Numbered from the stretch's first letter, positions 8,753 to 17,367 are shown. The stretch: DNA of 64,000 nt from Lentisphaerae bacterium GWF2_50_93 (GCA_001804815.1 MHBI01000097.1:61845-125844), one strand, 5' to 3'. Made by a program: numbers and translations. Notes: generated by a model not told the origin, from the letters alone.

Positions 8753-8920
8753 TCAGATGCCAGCATATTTCCTTCCTGTTCCAATGGCCTTTTCCATATC
8801 TTTTAAAGTCACCTTTCTGGAAGGTTTTGGCAGAATGCCCTTCAAAGAGGTAATTGGAACGGTCTTTATGCTTCTAGAATAACTGCTAATCTTATTTTCT
8901 CTTTTATTAATGGTTTTCAT
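8753..8920 (-). CDS. Small antitoxin-like protein, 55 residues
   Basis: A short gene with a strong ribosome site (gaggag, 3 bases before the ATG). The C-terminal half reads LKGILPKPSRKVTLKDMEKA and ends a few residues later. The VTLxDMExAIxxG pattern resembles the tail of small AbrB/VapB-type antitoxins. The N-terminal half is basic (MKTINKRENK). No toxin-like gene lies next to it on either side, so if it is an antitoxin it is an orphan. Assignment rests on motif resemblance only. Confidence 0.5.
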   Translation of the reverse strand: MKTINKRENKISSYSRSIKTVPITSLKGILPKPSRKVTLKDMEKAIGTGRKYAGI

Positions 8921-8942
8921 AAGCTCCTCTAAAAAGAATTCA

Positions 8943-9012
8943 ATTGCCGGCGAGACGCCGGCGCTCCTTTAAAGACTAATTACTTTCGTGTCATTCGTGT
9001 GTTTCGTGGTTA
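8943..9012. repeat. Family E hairpin and inverted family F repeat
   Basis: The hairpin gccggcgagacgccggcgc starts at 8945; a diverged copy is at 52238. The inverted family F repeat follows at 8982-9012. Together they fill the space between the small antitoxin-like gene and the aroA stop. Confidence 0.65.
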
Positions 9013-9052
9013 AATAAATCCAGATTATAGGCGGGTTAAAACGCCGCCTTAC

Positions 9053-10315
9053 TTATTTGAACTCCGCTCCGAGTTTTTTGAAGTCTTCGACGAATTCGGG
9101 GTATGTGACGGCGGCGGATTCGGCGTTCTTGACTATGGTTGCGCCTTCGGCGTTGAGTCCGGCTATTGCTAGGGCCATTGCGATCCTGTGGTCGTGATAG
9201 CTTTCAACCTCGGCGCCATGGAGTTTCGAACCCTTGATTACCATGCCGTCGGGAAGTTCTTCGACCTCGGCGCCCATCTTGCGAAGTTCGCAGGTCATAC
9301 AGGCGATGCGGTCGGTCTCCTTGATGCGCGCCTGAGGAACATTCAGAAGTCTTGTCGTCCCTTCTGCGAAGCAGGCGGCCACTGCGAGCGCAGGCAGAGC
9401 GTCGGGAGTAGAGTTCAGATCCAGATCCGCGCCCTTGAGCCTGCCTGAACACTTCACGATTGTCTTATCAAAACCGCGCTTGATGTCCATGCCCATCTTT
9501 TCAAGATAGGTGAACACTTCCTTGTCACCCTGGCGGTCATTGAAGTCGAGATTCCTGATCACGACCTCTCCTCCGGTTACAGCTGCGGCCACTAAAGGGA
9601 ACGTAGCCGTGGAGAAATCTGCGGGGATGGTCATGTCAAAGGGCTTGTATGCCTGTCCGCCCCTGATCTTGAAATTCAGGAGGTCTTCGGTGTGTTCGAA
9701 CCTGATCTTCTGTTTATTGAGCCAGTCGAGCGTGATTTCCACGTATGGTTTCTCATTGAGATTGAAAACGACGAGTTCGGTATCGCCTTCGATAAGAGGA
9801 ACGGCAAGCAGGACGGCTGTCACGAACTGGGAGGACTTGCCTTCGACCTTGGCCTTGCCGCCTTTTATAGGGCCCTGGATGGAAAGCGGGCATTTGCCGT
9901 CCCTGGAAGTCGTCTTTGCGCCCAGCATTTCCAGGGCTGACAGCACAGGCGCCATGTGGCGTGTGCGAAGGGAATCGTCTCCGTCAAAATCCACCCTGTC
10001 TGAAGAGATCGAGGCGAGTCCGGAGAAGATTCTGAGACTGGTGCCTGAGTTCCCTACATCGATGACGCCGGATTTTATCTTGGGTTTTCCGGCAACACCC
10101 TTGACTGTCCAGAGGTTGTCCTTCTTGTCTATCTTAGCTCCGAAGGCGGCGGCGGCGGACAGGCTGGAGAGCGTATCGCCTGAAATCAGAGGCCTGTGTA
10201 TTTTGGATATTCCGTCGGCCATTGCGGCTATGGCGACCGCGCGGATGGTATGTGACTTCGATCCCGGAACGGAAATTTCACCGTTGATCTTTGATCTTTT
10301 AATTTCGAGGTTCAA
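9053..10315 (-). CDS. aroA: 3-phosphoshikimate 1-carboxyvinyltransferase (EPSP synthase)
   Basis: AroA joins phosphoenolpyruvate to shikimate 3-phosphate in chorismate synthesis. Visible signatures are SVPGSKSHTIRA (substrate loop), DVGNSGTSLRIF, DDSLRTRHMAPV and the C-terminal KETDRIACM and DHRIAMALA motifs. A longer frame begins at an ATG at 10378, but its first residues translate a family C palindrome. A TTG at 10315 preceded by aggag at 8 bases gives 420 residues and starts MNLEIKRSKI, which fits the family, so it is preferred. It is monocistronic as far as can be seen. Confidence 0.9.
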   Translation of the reverse strand: MNLEIKRSKINGEISVPGSKSHTIRAVAIAAMADGISKIHRPLISGDTLSSLSAAAAFGAKIDKKDNLWTVKGVAGKPKIKSGVIDVGNSGTSLRIFSGLASISSDRVDFDGDDSLRTRHMAPVLSALEMLGAKTTSRDGKCPLSIQGPIKGGKAKVEGKSSQFVTAVLLAVPLIEGDTELVVFNLNEKPYVEITLDWLNKQKIRFEHTEDLLNFKIRGGQAYKPFDMTIPADFSTATFPLVAAAVTGGEVVIRNLDFNDRQGDKEVFTYLEKMGMDIKRGFDKTIVKCSGRLKGADLDLNSTPDALPALAVAACFAEGTTRLLNVPQARIKETDRIACMTCELRKMGAEVEELPDGMVIKGSKLHGAEVESYHDHRIAMALAIAGLNAEGATIVKNAESAAVTYPEFVEDFKKLGAEFK

Positions 10316-10340
10316 TTCAGGTTCTCCTTTCTGGATCAGG

Positions 10341-10411
10341 CAGAACAGACATTCCTGTCTGTTTATTTCTTCACTCATAAAGCAAGACTCGGACAGGAAT
10401 GTCCAAGTTAC
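10341..10411. repeat. Palindromic repeat family C in the aroA leader
   Basis: Hairpin acagacattcctgtctgt is followed by the complementary arm ggacaggaatgtcc. It lies just upstream of the preferred aroA start and would be translated if the upstream ATG at 10378 were used. Confidence 0.7.
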
Positions 10412-10622
10412 TTTTAAAATACAAGCGAACCCTGATCAATCCCATAAATTACTCCCGATAGGTTAAAAACCAAGACGCAGGAAATTAGGATTAACTTAGT
10501 GACTTATATGTCATTTTTTGCCTGTTAATTACATTATTGTTATATATTGCAATCCCCAGTCCTTTATTGTGTTTATTTATATCTTTATGCCCATCAATAC
10601 TTTGCAACTGTACAATTCCACT

Positions 10623-10638
10623 TGGCATGGCCATTGCT
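10623..10638 (+). promoter_or_regulatory. Sigma-54 type -24/-12 promoter
   Basis: The sequence tggcatggccattgct matches the RpoN consensus TGGCACG-N4-TTGCW, with the GG and GC pairs separated by the required 10 bases. It is almost the same as the element at 54234. It lies 37 bases before the ATG of a 24-codon ORF and about 200 bases before the secretin gene. Confidence 0.65.
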
Positions 10639-10674
10639 AAAAGACTCGCAGTTTTTAAAAATTAAGGAGGCAAC

Positions 10675-10749
10675 ATGAAAACGAGGAAATGGAAAATTGA
10701 GTCGTTATATAGTTTTATGGAGGTGGCTATGAGCAAAAGGCGTTTATAG
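10675..10749 (+). CDS. Possible 24-residue leader peptide
   Basis: An ATG follows a very strong ribosome site (aaggagg, 4 bases spacer) and opens a 24-codon frame starting MKTRKWKIESLYSFMEVAMS and ending KRRL. It lies between the sigma-54 type promoter and the secretin gene. It could be a translated leader or a chance ORF. No family was recognised. Confidence 0.35.
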   Translation: MKTRKWKIESLYSFMEVAMSKRRL

Positions 10750-10836
10750 GAAACCTGTTTTGTTGAAAGGCATTTCGATTTGTCATGATGATAAAAAAAG
10801 AGATTTAAGAAACATATAAACCAAGGATCAATTAAA

Positions 10837-12336
10837 ATGAGAACAAAGATTTACACGGCAATCATGCTGATAACTGCATCAGCATTTACAATGGAGGCGC
10901 AGGTGGTTGCACCTGTACAGAACGGAGTGGCCATCCAGAACCAGATAGACGTCAAGGGACCTGTTCCGGGCGCCCTTGCCAACTCTCCGGTGGGCAGTCT
11001 TGACGCCTTCCAGAAGGGGCAGCTGTTCTACAATGCAATGCCCCAGACACCGGCAATAGGCACTTCCCTGAAGATAATCGATTCCAAGAAGGATACCGAC
11101 TATCTCTTGAAGACCTATAAGCTGAAGACAAAAGGGGTATCGGATGAAATTGCGCAGTATATAAGAACCGTAGTCACCAAGGAGCAGGGCAAGGTCGAAG
11201 TCTCGACGAATGAAAAGTCGGGCGACGAGTTCATTCTCGTGACTGCACCGATATACCAGTTCCCCGACATTGAGAAATCGATCACGGCCCTTGACCAGGA
11301 AGGGACCTCGTATTACAATGACGGCACGAAGCTCGGAGTATATGTTCCGAAGAACCGTTTGGCGTCCGACCTGAATAATCTCGCCGTAACCGCCCTCGTA
11401 AGCAAAGGCGCTATAACCTATGCGGACAACGTAGTGAACAAGATTTACCTTCAGGATGCTCCCAGCTATTACGACGGGACATTCACCATCTTCAAGGACT
11501 TCGATGTTCCTCCTGAGCAGCTCCGTATCGAGGCGCAGATCGTCGAGCTTGAACTCAACGATGATTTCAATTTCGGCATGCAGCTTGATGCCTGGAAAGA
11601 GGCGCTGCCCGAGAACGTAGACTTTTCATTTGACTTTGAGAAGTCGAAAAACTCGGTAAATGGCGTCAATCCCGACAAGTGGGCGACTCTGGCTGCCCAG
11701 AGCTTAAACCTGCAGGGCATGCGCCCCAAGGCTGCCGCCAACATAATCAACTACATGGTCAGGAAAGGCTACGGAAAAGTCCTTTCAAGCCCGACGGTTG
11801 TGGCATTGAACGGACAGCAGGCGACAATAGCATCCCTCGACACCCTCAGCTATCAGTCTTATTCCAGCCCGACCGACAAGATCGGCAAGCAGGCCAGCGT
11901 TGGAGTTTCCCTGAGCATAACTCCGACGATAGCCAGCGAGTCAATCACACTGGCCATAAACGCCGCAGTGAACAGCCTCGTGGGCTGGGGAAGCGACAGC
12001 AGCCCCATCATCAACGTCAGGACGACAACGGCGAACATTGTGTTGAAGGATGGCGAGGTCTTCACGCTTTCAGGTCTGAAGAAGGACACGATCGCAAAGA
12101 GCGACGACGGCATTCCAATCCTGAGGTCGATACCTCTCCTTGGATATGCGTTCAGGCATGAGATCGACGTCAAGAAGACGTCCGAGATCGTCGTGATCCT
12201 CACGCCCCACAAGGTGACTGCCGCAAACGCAACCAGCGAAAAGGACAGCAGCAAGGTGAAGGATATCCAGACTGAACTGGGAACGGAGAAAAGCGGGATG
12301 GAGAAGTTCGTTGACAGAGTGATACTCAACAAATAA
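10837..12336 (+). CDS. Secretin family outer-membrane protein
   Basis: The C-terminal ~250 residues form the secretin domain of the GspD/PilQ family: RIEAQIVELELNDD, then VLSSPTVVALNGQQATI, then the gate and tip segment IPILRSIPLLGYAFR and TSEIVVILTPHKV. A cleavable signal peptide precedes residue ~22. The N-terminal region is much shorter than in GspD (499 residues in all) and has only limited N-domain sequence. It would form an outer-membrane ring for type II secretion or type IV pili, but no other assembly gene is adjacent. Two hairpins follow it. Confidence 0.88.
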   Translation: MRTKIYTAIMLITASAFTMEAQVVAPVQNGVAIQNQIDVKGPVPGALANSPVGSLDAFQKGQLFYNAMPQTPAIGTSLKIIDSKKDTDYLLKTYKLKTKGVSDEIAQYIRTVVTKEQGKVEVSTNEKSGDEFILVTAPIYQFPDIEKSITALDQEGTSYYNDGTKLGVYVPKNRLASDLNNLAVTALVSKGAITYADNVVNKIYLQDAPSYYDGTFTIFKDFDVPPEQLRIEAQIVELELNDDFNFGMQLDAWKEALPENVDFSFDFEKSKNSVNGVNPDKWATLAAQSLNLQGMRPKAAANIINYMVRKGYGKVLSSPTVVALNGQQATIASLDTLSYQSYSSPTDKIGKQASVGVSLSITPTIASESITLAINAAVNSLVGWGSDSSPIINVRTTTANIVLKDGEVFTLSGLKKDTIAKSDDGIPILRSIPLLGYAFRHEIDVKKTSEIVVILTPHKVTAANATSEKDSSKVKDIQTELGTEKSGMEKFVDRVILNK

Positions 12337-12349
12337 AGGAGTTCAGGCG

Positions 12350-12383
12350 AAGGACCTGCTGTCTTCCCAGGCAGCAGATCCTT
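12350..12383 (+). terminator. Hairpin after the secretin gene
   Basis: Twelve-base arms aaggacctgctg and cagcagatcctt (one G-U type mismatch) lie 14 bases after the stop codon. There is only a weak T tract, so this may protect the 3' end ahead of the stronger terminator that follows. Confidence 0.5.
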
Positions 12384-12435
12384 CAATTTAGATTTTGGAA
12401 TTTTGAGACACCCGTGCTGGCGCAAAGACCAACCC

Positions 12436-12466
12436 CCCGCGTGCTGGCGCGGGTGTTTCTTTTTTA
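12436..12466 (+). terminator. Rho-independent terminator
   Basis: A GC-rich stem (cccgcg / cgcggg, loop tgctgg) is followed by gtgtttctttttt. It ends the secretin transcript. Confidence 0.7.
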
Positions 12467-12500
12467 TAAAGGCGGCAATTGCTGTAGCACGAGAAATCTT

Positions 12501-12573
12501 AAAGTAGGGACGGGCTTTAGCCTGTCCCATTCTTAAACATTAAGATGGTACATGCTAAAGCACGTACCTACTT
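12501..12573. repeat. Double-hairpin palindrome, family A (ctttagcc type)
   Basis: Outer arms aaagtagggac and gtacctactt enclose hairpins gggacgggctttagcctgtcc and ggtacatgctaaagcacgtac. It is nearly the reverse complement of the element at 20070-20141, differing at only a few positions. Single half-elements are at 25939 and 50001. Confidence 0.8.
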
Positions 12574-12618
12574 AAGGCGCAAATCCTCCATCGGAAGATA
12601 TAAATGACGGCAATATCC

Positions 12619-12870
12619 TCACAGCACTCCGGATCCGATGATAAGCCTGATTCCGCCGAGGAATATGGCTGTGGCGCAGAGTGAAAGGCCCGCAACCGAG
12701 AAGCTTTTACTTTCATATTCCCTGGCTGTTGCAAGCGAGACAACGCATGCGATCAGGCCGAGCATGGCAAATGGTATGTTCAACCAGTTGAACCAGCCGA
12801 AGCATGGTATGAAACCAATCATCATCCCGATACCGGCGAGAATCCCCCATACTAGACTAATGATGTGCAT
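12619..12870 (-). CDS. Small membrane protein, 83 residues
   Basis: The protein has two or three hydrophobic helices (IISLVWGILAGIGMMIGFI, then IPFAMLGLIACVVSLA and a last one near the C-terminus), resembling DUF4190-like small membrane proteins. A ggagg site precedes the ATG. The gene overlaps the DUF2752 gene by 14 bases and is the last of a three-gene membrane-protein operon. Function is unknown. Confidence 0.65.
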   Translation of the reverse strand: MHIISLVWGILAGIGMMIGFIPCFGWFNWLNIPFAMLGLIACVVSLATAREYESKSFSVAGLSLCATAIFLGGIRLIIGSGVL

Positions 12871-13201
12871 TTTCGAGCCTCCACCTGTTATTGATCAGTT
12901 TCAAGATGAATATAAGAATGCAGGCTTCATTGACTGCGAAAGCCGCATATAGATACAGGCCCAGCCGGTTAAATTCCGAGGCCTTTCCAAGTTCTCCGCG
13001 GCTGATGCAATAGAAGCTCCTGGTCATTCCGCAGAAAAGGCACTCCCTGCCATAAAGCTTCTTATAGGAACATTCCGGCAAATTGCCCAGGACTGCATCC
13101 TCCTTGAAGAGGAACGGGACCGCGATCATCAATAGGACCGCCAGTCCGATCATCATCCACACAATGAGGAGGACTTTCCTGAGATCTGGAGAAATCTTCA
13201 A
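12857..13201 (-). CDS. DUF2752 membrane protein
   Basis: The DUF2752 signature is clear: LFCGMTRSFYCISRGELGKA, then FNRLGLYLY, between hydrophobic segments. The first codon is TTG. 114 residues, inner membrane, function unknown. In other genomes DUF2752 genes commonly sit with small membrane-protein genes like the neighbours here. It is 9 bases downstream of the DUF4870 gene. Confidence 0.8.
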   Translation of the reverse strand: MKISPDLRKVLLIVWMMIGLAVLLMIAVPFLFKEDAVLGNLPECSYKKLYGRECLFCGMTRSFYCISRGELGKASEFNRLGLYLYAAFAVNEACILIFILKLINNRWRLENAHH

Positions 13202-13210
13202 TGTGCCTGG

Positions 13211-13576
13211 TTACTTTATAAGCTTTATGCTGAACGGATACTTGTAGCTTATCCCGTCGTTCGCCTTGATGGATGCTATGATTATGAAGACTATGTTGGC
13301 GACGGCAAGCAGCAGGATCAATGGAATTCCTATGATAATGAAGACCAGCGGGATGCATATCAGGTAGCCAATGCCCATGGTTATCTGGAAATTCAATGAT
13401 TCCTTGCCCTGCTCATCGACGAACTTCATTTTTTCCTTCTGGAGCAGCCAAACCACAAGAGGGCCTATGATGTTGCCGAAAGGGATGATGAATCCTACGA
13501 AAGCGCTCAGATGACACAGCATTCCCATGGTCTTCTCATTGCTCTCCATTCCGGATGCCGGGGTATTTTCGCTCAT
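13211..13576 (-). CDS. DUF4870 family membrane protein
   Basis: After a short hydrophilic N-terminus the protein reads MGMLCHLSAFVGFIIPFGNI, followed by KFVDEQGKESLNFQ and two more membrane helices, ending SYKYPFSIKLIK. This is the DUF4870 (Tic20-like) pattern. The start at 13576 has a strong aggagga site; an upstream ATG at 13711 overlaps guaA and is rejected. First gene of the small membrane operon; role unknown. Confidence 0.8.
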   Translation of the reverse strand: MSENTPASGMESNEKTMGMLCHLSAFVGFIIPFGNIIGPLVVWLLQKEKMKFVDEQGKESLNFQITMGIGYLICIPLVFIIIGIPLILLLAVANIVFIIIASIKANDGISYKYPFSIKLIK

Positions 13577-13697
13577 TTCAGTCCTCCTGTTATAATTCAA
13601 CTGTAAAAAAACACAACCCCACAGGCAATATGCCTGAGTTGTATTGGTCCTAACATATATCTTCAAATATAAATTTTCACCTGTCCCAGGAGAAAAT

Positions 13698-15245
13698 TTA
13701 TTCCCACTCAATTGTTCCCGGCGGCTTGGAAGTGAGGTCGTATACGACGCGGTTTACACCGCGGACCTCGTTGATGATCCTGTTTGATATCAGCCCCAGG
13801 AGCTCATATGGAAGATGGACCCAGTCGGCCGTCATGCCGTCCTGGCTGTCGACTACGCGGAGCGCAACCACGTTCTCATATGTCCTTTCATCTCCCATGA
13901 CTCCGACGGTCTTGACCGGAAGAAGCACTGCGAAGGACTGCCAGGTCTTATAGTAGAGGTCTGCCCTCTTCATCTCCTCGACCACGATGGCATCCGCTTC
14001 GCGGAGTGTTTCGAGCTTGTCCTTGGTAATGTCGCCGAGAATCCGGACTGCGAGACCAGGACCCGGAAATGGCTGGCGCATGACGATCTCCTCGGGGAGA
14101 CCGAGTTTCCTGCCGACTTCCCTGACCTCGTCCTTGAAGAGCTTGCTGAGGGGTTCGACGAGCTTCATCTTCATCTTTTCAGGGAGTCCGCCGACGTTGT
14201 GATGGCTCTTGATCATTGAACTCGGGTTTCCGCCGATTGGAACGCTTTCGATGACGTCCGGATAGGTCGTGCCCTGCGCAAGGAAGTCCGCATCCTTGAT
14301 CTCGGATGCCGCCTCCTGGAAGACCTCGACGAACTCATGCCCGATTATCTTGCGTTTCCTCTCGGGATCCTCGACCCCGGCGAGTTTGTCAAGGAACCTT
14401 TTTTCGGAGTCGGCCACGCGGAGATCTATCTTGAAATTCTTCCTGAAGACCAGTGCGACCTTTTCGACCTCGTCCTTCCTGAGCAGGCCGTTGTTTACGA
14501 AAATGCAGGTTAGCTGCCTGCCTATGGCCTCGTGTATCAAGGCGGCTGCAACTGCGGAATCAACGCCTCCGCTGAGACCGAGTATTACGTGCCCCTTTCC
14601 GACCTTCGTCCGGATCTCCTCAAGAGACTGGTCAATGAACGACTGCATTGTCCAATCGCCCCTGCATCCGCATATCCTGAGGCAGAAATTCTCGATTATC
14701 TTCCTGCCACGGGGGGTATGGACGACTTCAGGATGGAACTGTATGCCGTATATCTTGCGCGACGGATCGCAGACGGCGGCATATTCGGTGTTGGAAGTCT
14801 TCGCGATCGGCGAGAATCCCTCCGGGAGGGAGAGCACCTTGTCTCCATGGCTCATCCAGACCGTGAGTTTTTCCTCAAGCCCCGTGAAAAGATCGCTTTT
14901 GCCGAGGACTTCGAGTTCGGCCCTTCCATATTCGCGTGCAGTTCCCTTGCTGACTTTTCCGCCCAGGAGATGGGAAGTCATCTGGAGCCCGTAGCATATT
15001 CCAAGGATTGGAATTCCGAGCTTGAATATCTCTGGGTCGCACCTGGGGGCGTCCTTCTGGTAGACGCTTGCGGGACCTCCGCTGAAGATTATCCCGGAAG
15101 GATTCTCCTTGCGCACCTCGTCCACGCCTATCCTGAATGGGACTATCCGACTGTATACATTGCATTCCCTGATGCGCCTGGCTATCAGCTGGCTGTACTG
15201 GGAACCGAAATCAAGAACTAATACTGTCTGATTGCTGGCTTTCAC
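13698..15245 (-). CDS. guaA: GMP synthase (glutamine-hydrolysing)
   Basis: GuaA converts XMP to GMP using glutamine and ATP. The class I amidotransferase domain has GICYGLQ (nucleophile Cys) and the His-Glu of FHPEVVH. The PP-loop is LSGGVDSAV near residue 230. The C-terminus ends in the standard KPPGTIEWE. The start codon is GTG. It begins 5 bases after the zinc-ribbon gene and may be the last gene of the TPR-exb transcript. Confidence 0.97.
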   Translation of the reverse strand: MKASNQTVLVLDFGSQYSQLIARRIRECNVYSRIVPFRIGVDEVRKENPSGIIFSGGPASVYQKDAPRCDPEIFKLGIPILGICYGLQMTSHLLGGKVSKGTAREYGRAELEVLGKSDLFTGLEEKLTVWMSHGDKVLSLPEGFSPIAKTSNTEYAAVCDPSRKIYGIQFHPEVVHTPRGRKIIENFCLRICGCRGDWTMQSFIDQSLEEIRTKVGKGHVILGLSGGVDSAVAAALIHEAIGRQLTCIFVNNGLLRKDEVEKVALVFRKNFKIDLRVADSEKRFLDKLAGVEDPERKRKIIGHEFVEVFQEAASEIKDADFLAQGTTYPDVIESVPIGGNPSSMIKSHHNVGGLPEKMKMKLVEPLSKLFKDEVREVGRKLGLPEEIVMRQPFPGPGLAVRILGDITKDKLETLREADAIVVEEMKRADLYYKTWQSFAVLLPVKTVGVMGDERTYENVVALRVVDSQDGMTADWVHLPYELLGLISNRIINEVRGVNRVVYDLTSKPPGTIEWE

Positions 15246-15250
15246 TTGAA

Positions 15251-15490
15251 CTACCTCTTTTTCCTTTTAACTGAACAAATTTCATTGCAGCGGGGGCATC
15301 TTGAAACCGTCTCATTGGGTTTGACAAGAAACGCATAATGGCAGTCGTCGCAGATGCATAGCGAACCTTCGGAGAGCGCCCAGTCATAGACCTTCCGCCT
15401 CCAAAGCTCCCTGCACCAGAGTATGACGATGACAATGATCCATATGAAAAGGTATATGAGAAATCCGCCTTTGCAGCTGATCGGTATCAT
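15251..15490 (-). CDS. Small membrane-anchored zinc-ribbon protein
   Basis: Seventy-nine residues: an N-terminal hydrophobic helix (FLIYLFIWIIVIVILW), then CICDDCHYAF and SRCPRCNEIC, two CxxC pairs that would bind one zinc ion. The ATG overlaps the stop codon of the TonB-like gene (ATGA), which indicates translational coupling. It is a constant physical partner of the exb genes here; its function is unknown. Confidence 0.75.
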   Translation of the reverse strand: MIPISCKGGFLIYLFIWIIVIVILWCRELWRRKVYDWALSEGSLCICDDCHYAFLVKPNETVSRCPRCNEICSVKRKKR

Positions 15491-16269
15491 TTCGCCTTCC
15501 CCTTCCACCATTCTATTTCAATGTAGCACGGCTCGTCCGTCTTTCTATAATCTTCCGGAAGAAGGGCGTTTTTTGCTATGAACGCCTCCTGGGCGGCCGC
15601 ATCGAGCTCCTGGTTCCCGCATGAGGCCAGGATCTTCACCCTGGGAAAGAAATCCCTGCCGTAGAACGAGACTTTGAGGACCGTCTTCTTGTCCGGACGC
15701 ATGCCTTCAGCCTTCTTCAGAATTTCGTCGGCCTTCGAGAAGAACTGAGGGAGGTTCCTGCCGTCACCCGTCCTCCACAGCGGATACGCAGGCGGCTTCT
15801 TCTTCTGTAGACTGTTGCCGTTGAGAGGGGGGATCGAGGCCGGCCTGTAGTCCCAGTTCCTTGAGATTTCCATTGACGGAGTATCCTTCCTGGCCTCAAT
15901 CTCCTCGAAGGAATTCATCCTGCCCCATGCCGGCTCCGAAGAAACCATATATGAGATGTCGGGCTCAGGCGTCCGGAGTCCGGAAACAGCATATACCGAA
16001 CTGAAGCCGTGCCTTGGGCTGGGCTTTGATATGAGGGTCGGATCCCCGTAGTCGAGCCAGTAGAGGAAATTCTTCTTCACCGGCGAATCCGGCATCGCCT
16101 CGAGAGGCAGGAAGACGACTTTCTTGAGTTCAGACGACGATTTCGAATCGTCGGGGACCCTGATGGAAAAAACGCAGAAAACTACGAGATGCACCGCCGC
16201 CGCGATGACAGCGGCGAAGACGAAATCCATCAGGATCCTGCCATTTCTCTTTTCATTCCGTAGCGGCAT
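15487..16269 (-). CDS. TonB-like energy transducer
   Basis: A positively charged N-terminus precedes one membrane helix (FVFAAVIAAAVHLVVFCVF), then a long periplasmic region. The C-terminal ~90 residues resemble a TonB C-terminal domain (VLKVSFYGRDFFPRVKILAS, then LDAAAQEAFI). The long Pro-Lys stretch of classic TonB is missing. ATG at 16269 overlaps exbD by 17 bases; ATG at 16230 (aggatcctg before it) is an alternative. It should work with the ExbB/ExbD pair upstream. Confidence 0.72.
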   Translation of the reverse strand: MPLRNEKRNGRILMDFVFAAVIAAAVHLVVFCVFSIRVPDDSKSSSELKKVVFLPLEAMPDSPVKKNFLYWLDYGDPTLISKPSPRHGFSSVYAVSGLRTPEPDISYMVSSEPAWGRMNSFEEIEARKDTPSMEISRNWDYRPASIPPLNGNSLQKKKPPAYPLWRTGDGRNLPQFFSKADEILKKAEGMRPDKKTVLKVSFYGRDFFPRVKILASCGNQELDAAAQEAFIAKNALLPEDYRKTDEPCYIEIEWWKGKAK

Positions 16270-16702
16270 CTTCGGTGATCTGCTCCTTCTTGGCTTCAGG
16301 AACCGTTGCTGCATAGACGTTCAGGTTCATTGAGCGCGCCAGCGACATGAGCTTGACGATCTCGCCGTAGGATGTTTCCTTGTCGGCGACTATGATGACC
16401 GTCCTGGCATTGCTTTTTGACGTGAAAAGCTGGAGCTTGTCCTTGAGCTTCCTCCAGTCGGATTCGAGCGGTTCGTCGTTGAAGAAGAAACGGTTGGTCT
16501 TGTCGACGGAAATTATGAGCTTCTCCGCGCCTGTCTCGTTCTCGCCCTCGGTGGTCTGCGGTACGTTTATCTTGATGCCAGATATCTGGACGAAGGAGCT
16601 TGAAAGCATGAAGAAAAGGAGGAGGAGGAAGACGACGTTTATGAACGGCGTCAGGTCCGGCATCCCTTTGAAGATCTTAAGTCTTGTCTTGAATCTTGCC
16701 AT
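16253..16702 (-). CDS. exbD: ExbD/TolR family biopolymer transport protein
   Basis: The protein has a single N-terminal membrane helix with the family's essential aspartate in MPDLTPFINVVFLLLLFFML, then a periplasmic domain ending near KLMSLARSMNLNVYAATVP. It forms the proton-driven motor with ExbB. Its ATG overlaps the exbB stop codon (TAATG), indicating coupled translation. Confidence 0.92.
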   Translation of the reverse strand: MARFKTRLKIFKGMPDLTPFINVVFLLLLFFMLSSSFVQISGIKINVPQTTEGENETGAEKLIISVDKTNRFFFNDEPLESDWRKLKDKLQLFTSKSNARTVIIVADKETSYGEIVKLMSLARSMNLNVYAATVPEAKKEQITEDAATE

Positions 16703-17364
16703 TACTCTTCCGTCTTTGTGTTGTCGCTGCCACCATTGCCAACGTGCTTGTTATGTTTGAAGAAATAGACTATCTCCGAAGCCGCCTTCTCCATGTCGAG
16801 GGTGATCGCCTCGATGCGCGAAACAAGGTAGTTGTATGCCAGATAGCATGGAATGGCGACGCATAGTCCGCCGCCCGTAGTGTAGAGGGCCTTGCTTATT
16901 CCAGAGGCGAGGTTCTTCGAATTGACGAATGCGCCCACCTCCTTGATCTGGTTGAACACATCTATCATGCCGAGCACGGTGCCCAGGAGTCCGAGAAGAG
17001 GCGCGATGTAGGCGATCGTGGCAAGAATGTTCATCCTCGCCTCAAGCCTTGGTATCTCATCGAGCGATGCGTCCTGGATTGACTGGGAGACATCGTCGTC
17101 TCCCTGCTCGTAGCTCAATATCGCCGAACGAAGGACATGGGCGGCGGGTCCGGGAGTGTCGTCGCAGAGGCTTACAGCTTCGACGATATTGCCTCTTTTA
17201 AGGACGTTGATGAGCCCCTTTACAAGATCACCTACGTTCACCTGGACCCTGTGCAGATAGAAGAGTTTCTCAAGAAAAATAAATACGGCGATCATGCTGC
17301 ATATGAGTATGAGCCACATGATCGGACCGCCTACTGTCAGTATTTCCTTAAAAAGCATAATCAT
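16702..17364 (-). CDS. exbB: ExbB/TolQ (MotA family) proton channel
   Basis: Three membrane helices: one near residue 20 and two in the conserved C-terminal MotA/ExbB domain (IAPLLGLLGTVLGMIDVF and a GISKALYTTGGGLCVAIPCY segment). With ExbD it couples proton flow to periplasmic work. It starts 3 bases after the TPR gene stop. 220 residues. Confidence 0.93.
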   Translation of the reverse strand: MIMLFKEILTVGGPIMWLILICSMIAVFIFLEKLFYLHRVQVNVGDLVKGLINVLKRGNIVEAVSLCDDTPGPAAHVLRSAILSYEQGDDDVSQSIQDASLDEIPRLEARMNILATIAYIAPLLGLLGTVLGMIDVFNQIKEVGAFVNSKNLASGISKALYTTGGGLCVAIPCYLAYNYLVSRIEAITLDMEKAASEIVYFFKHNKHVGNGGSDNTKTEE

Positions 17365-17367
17365 AAA

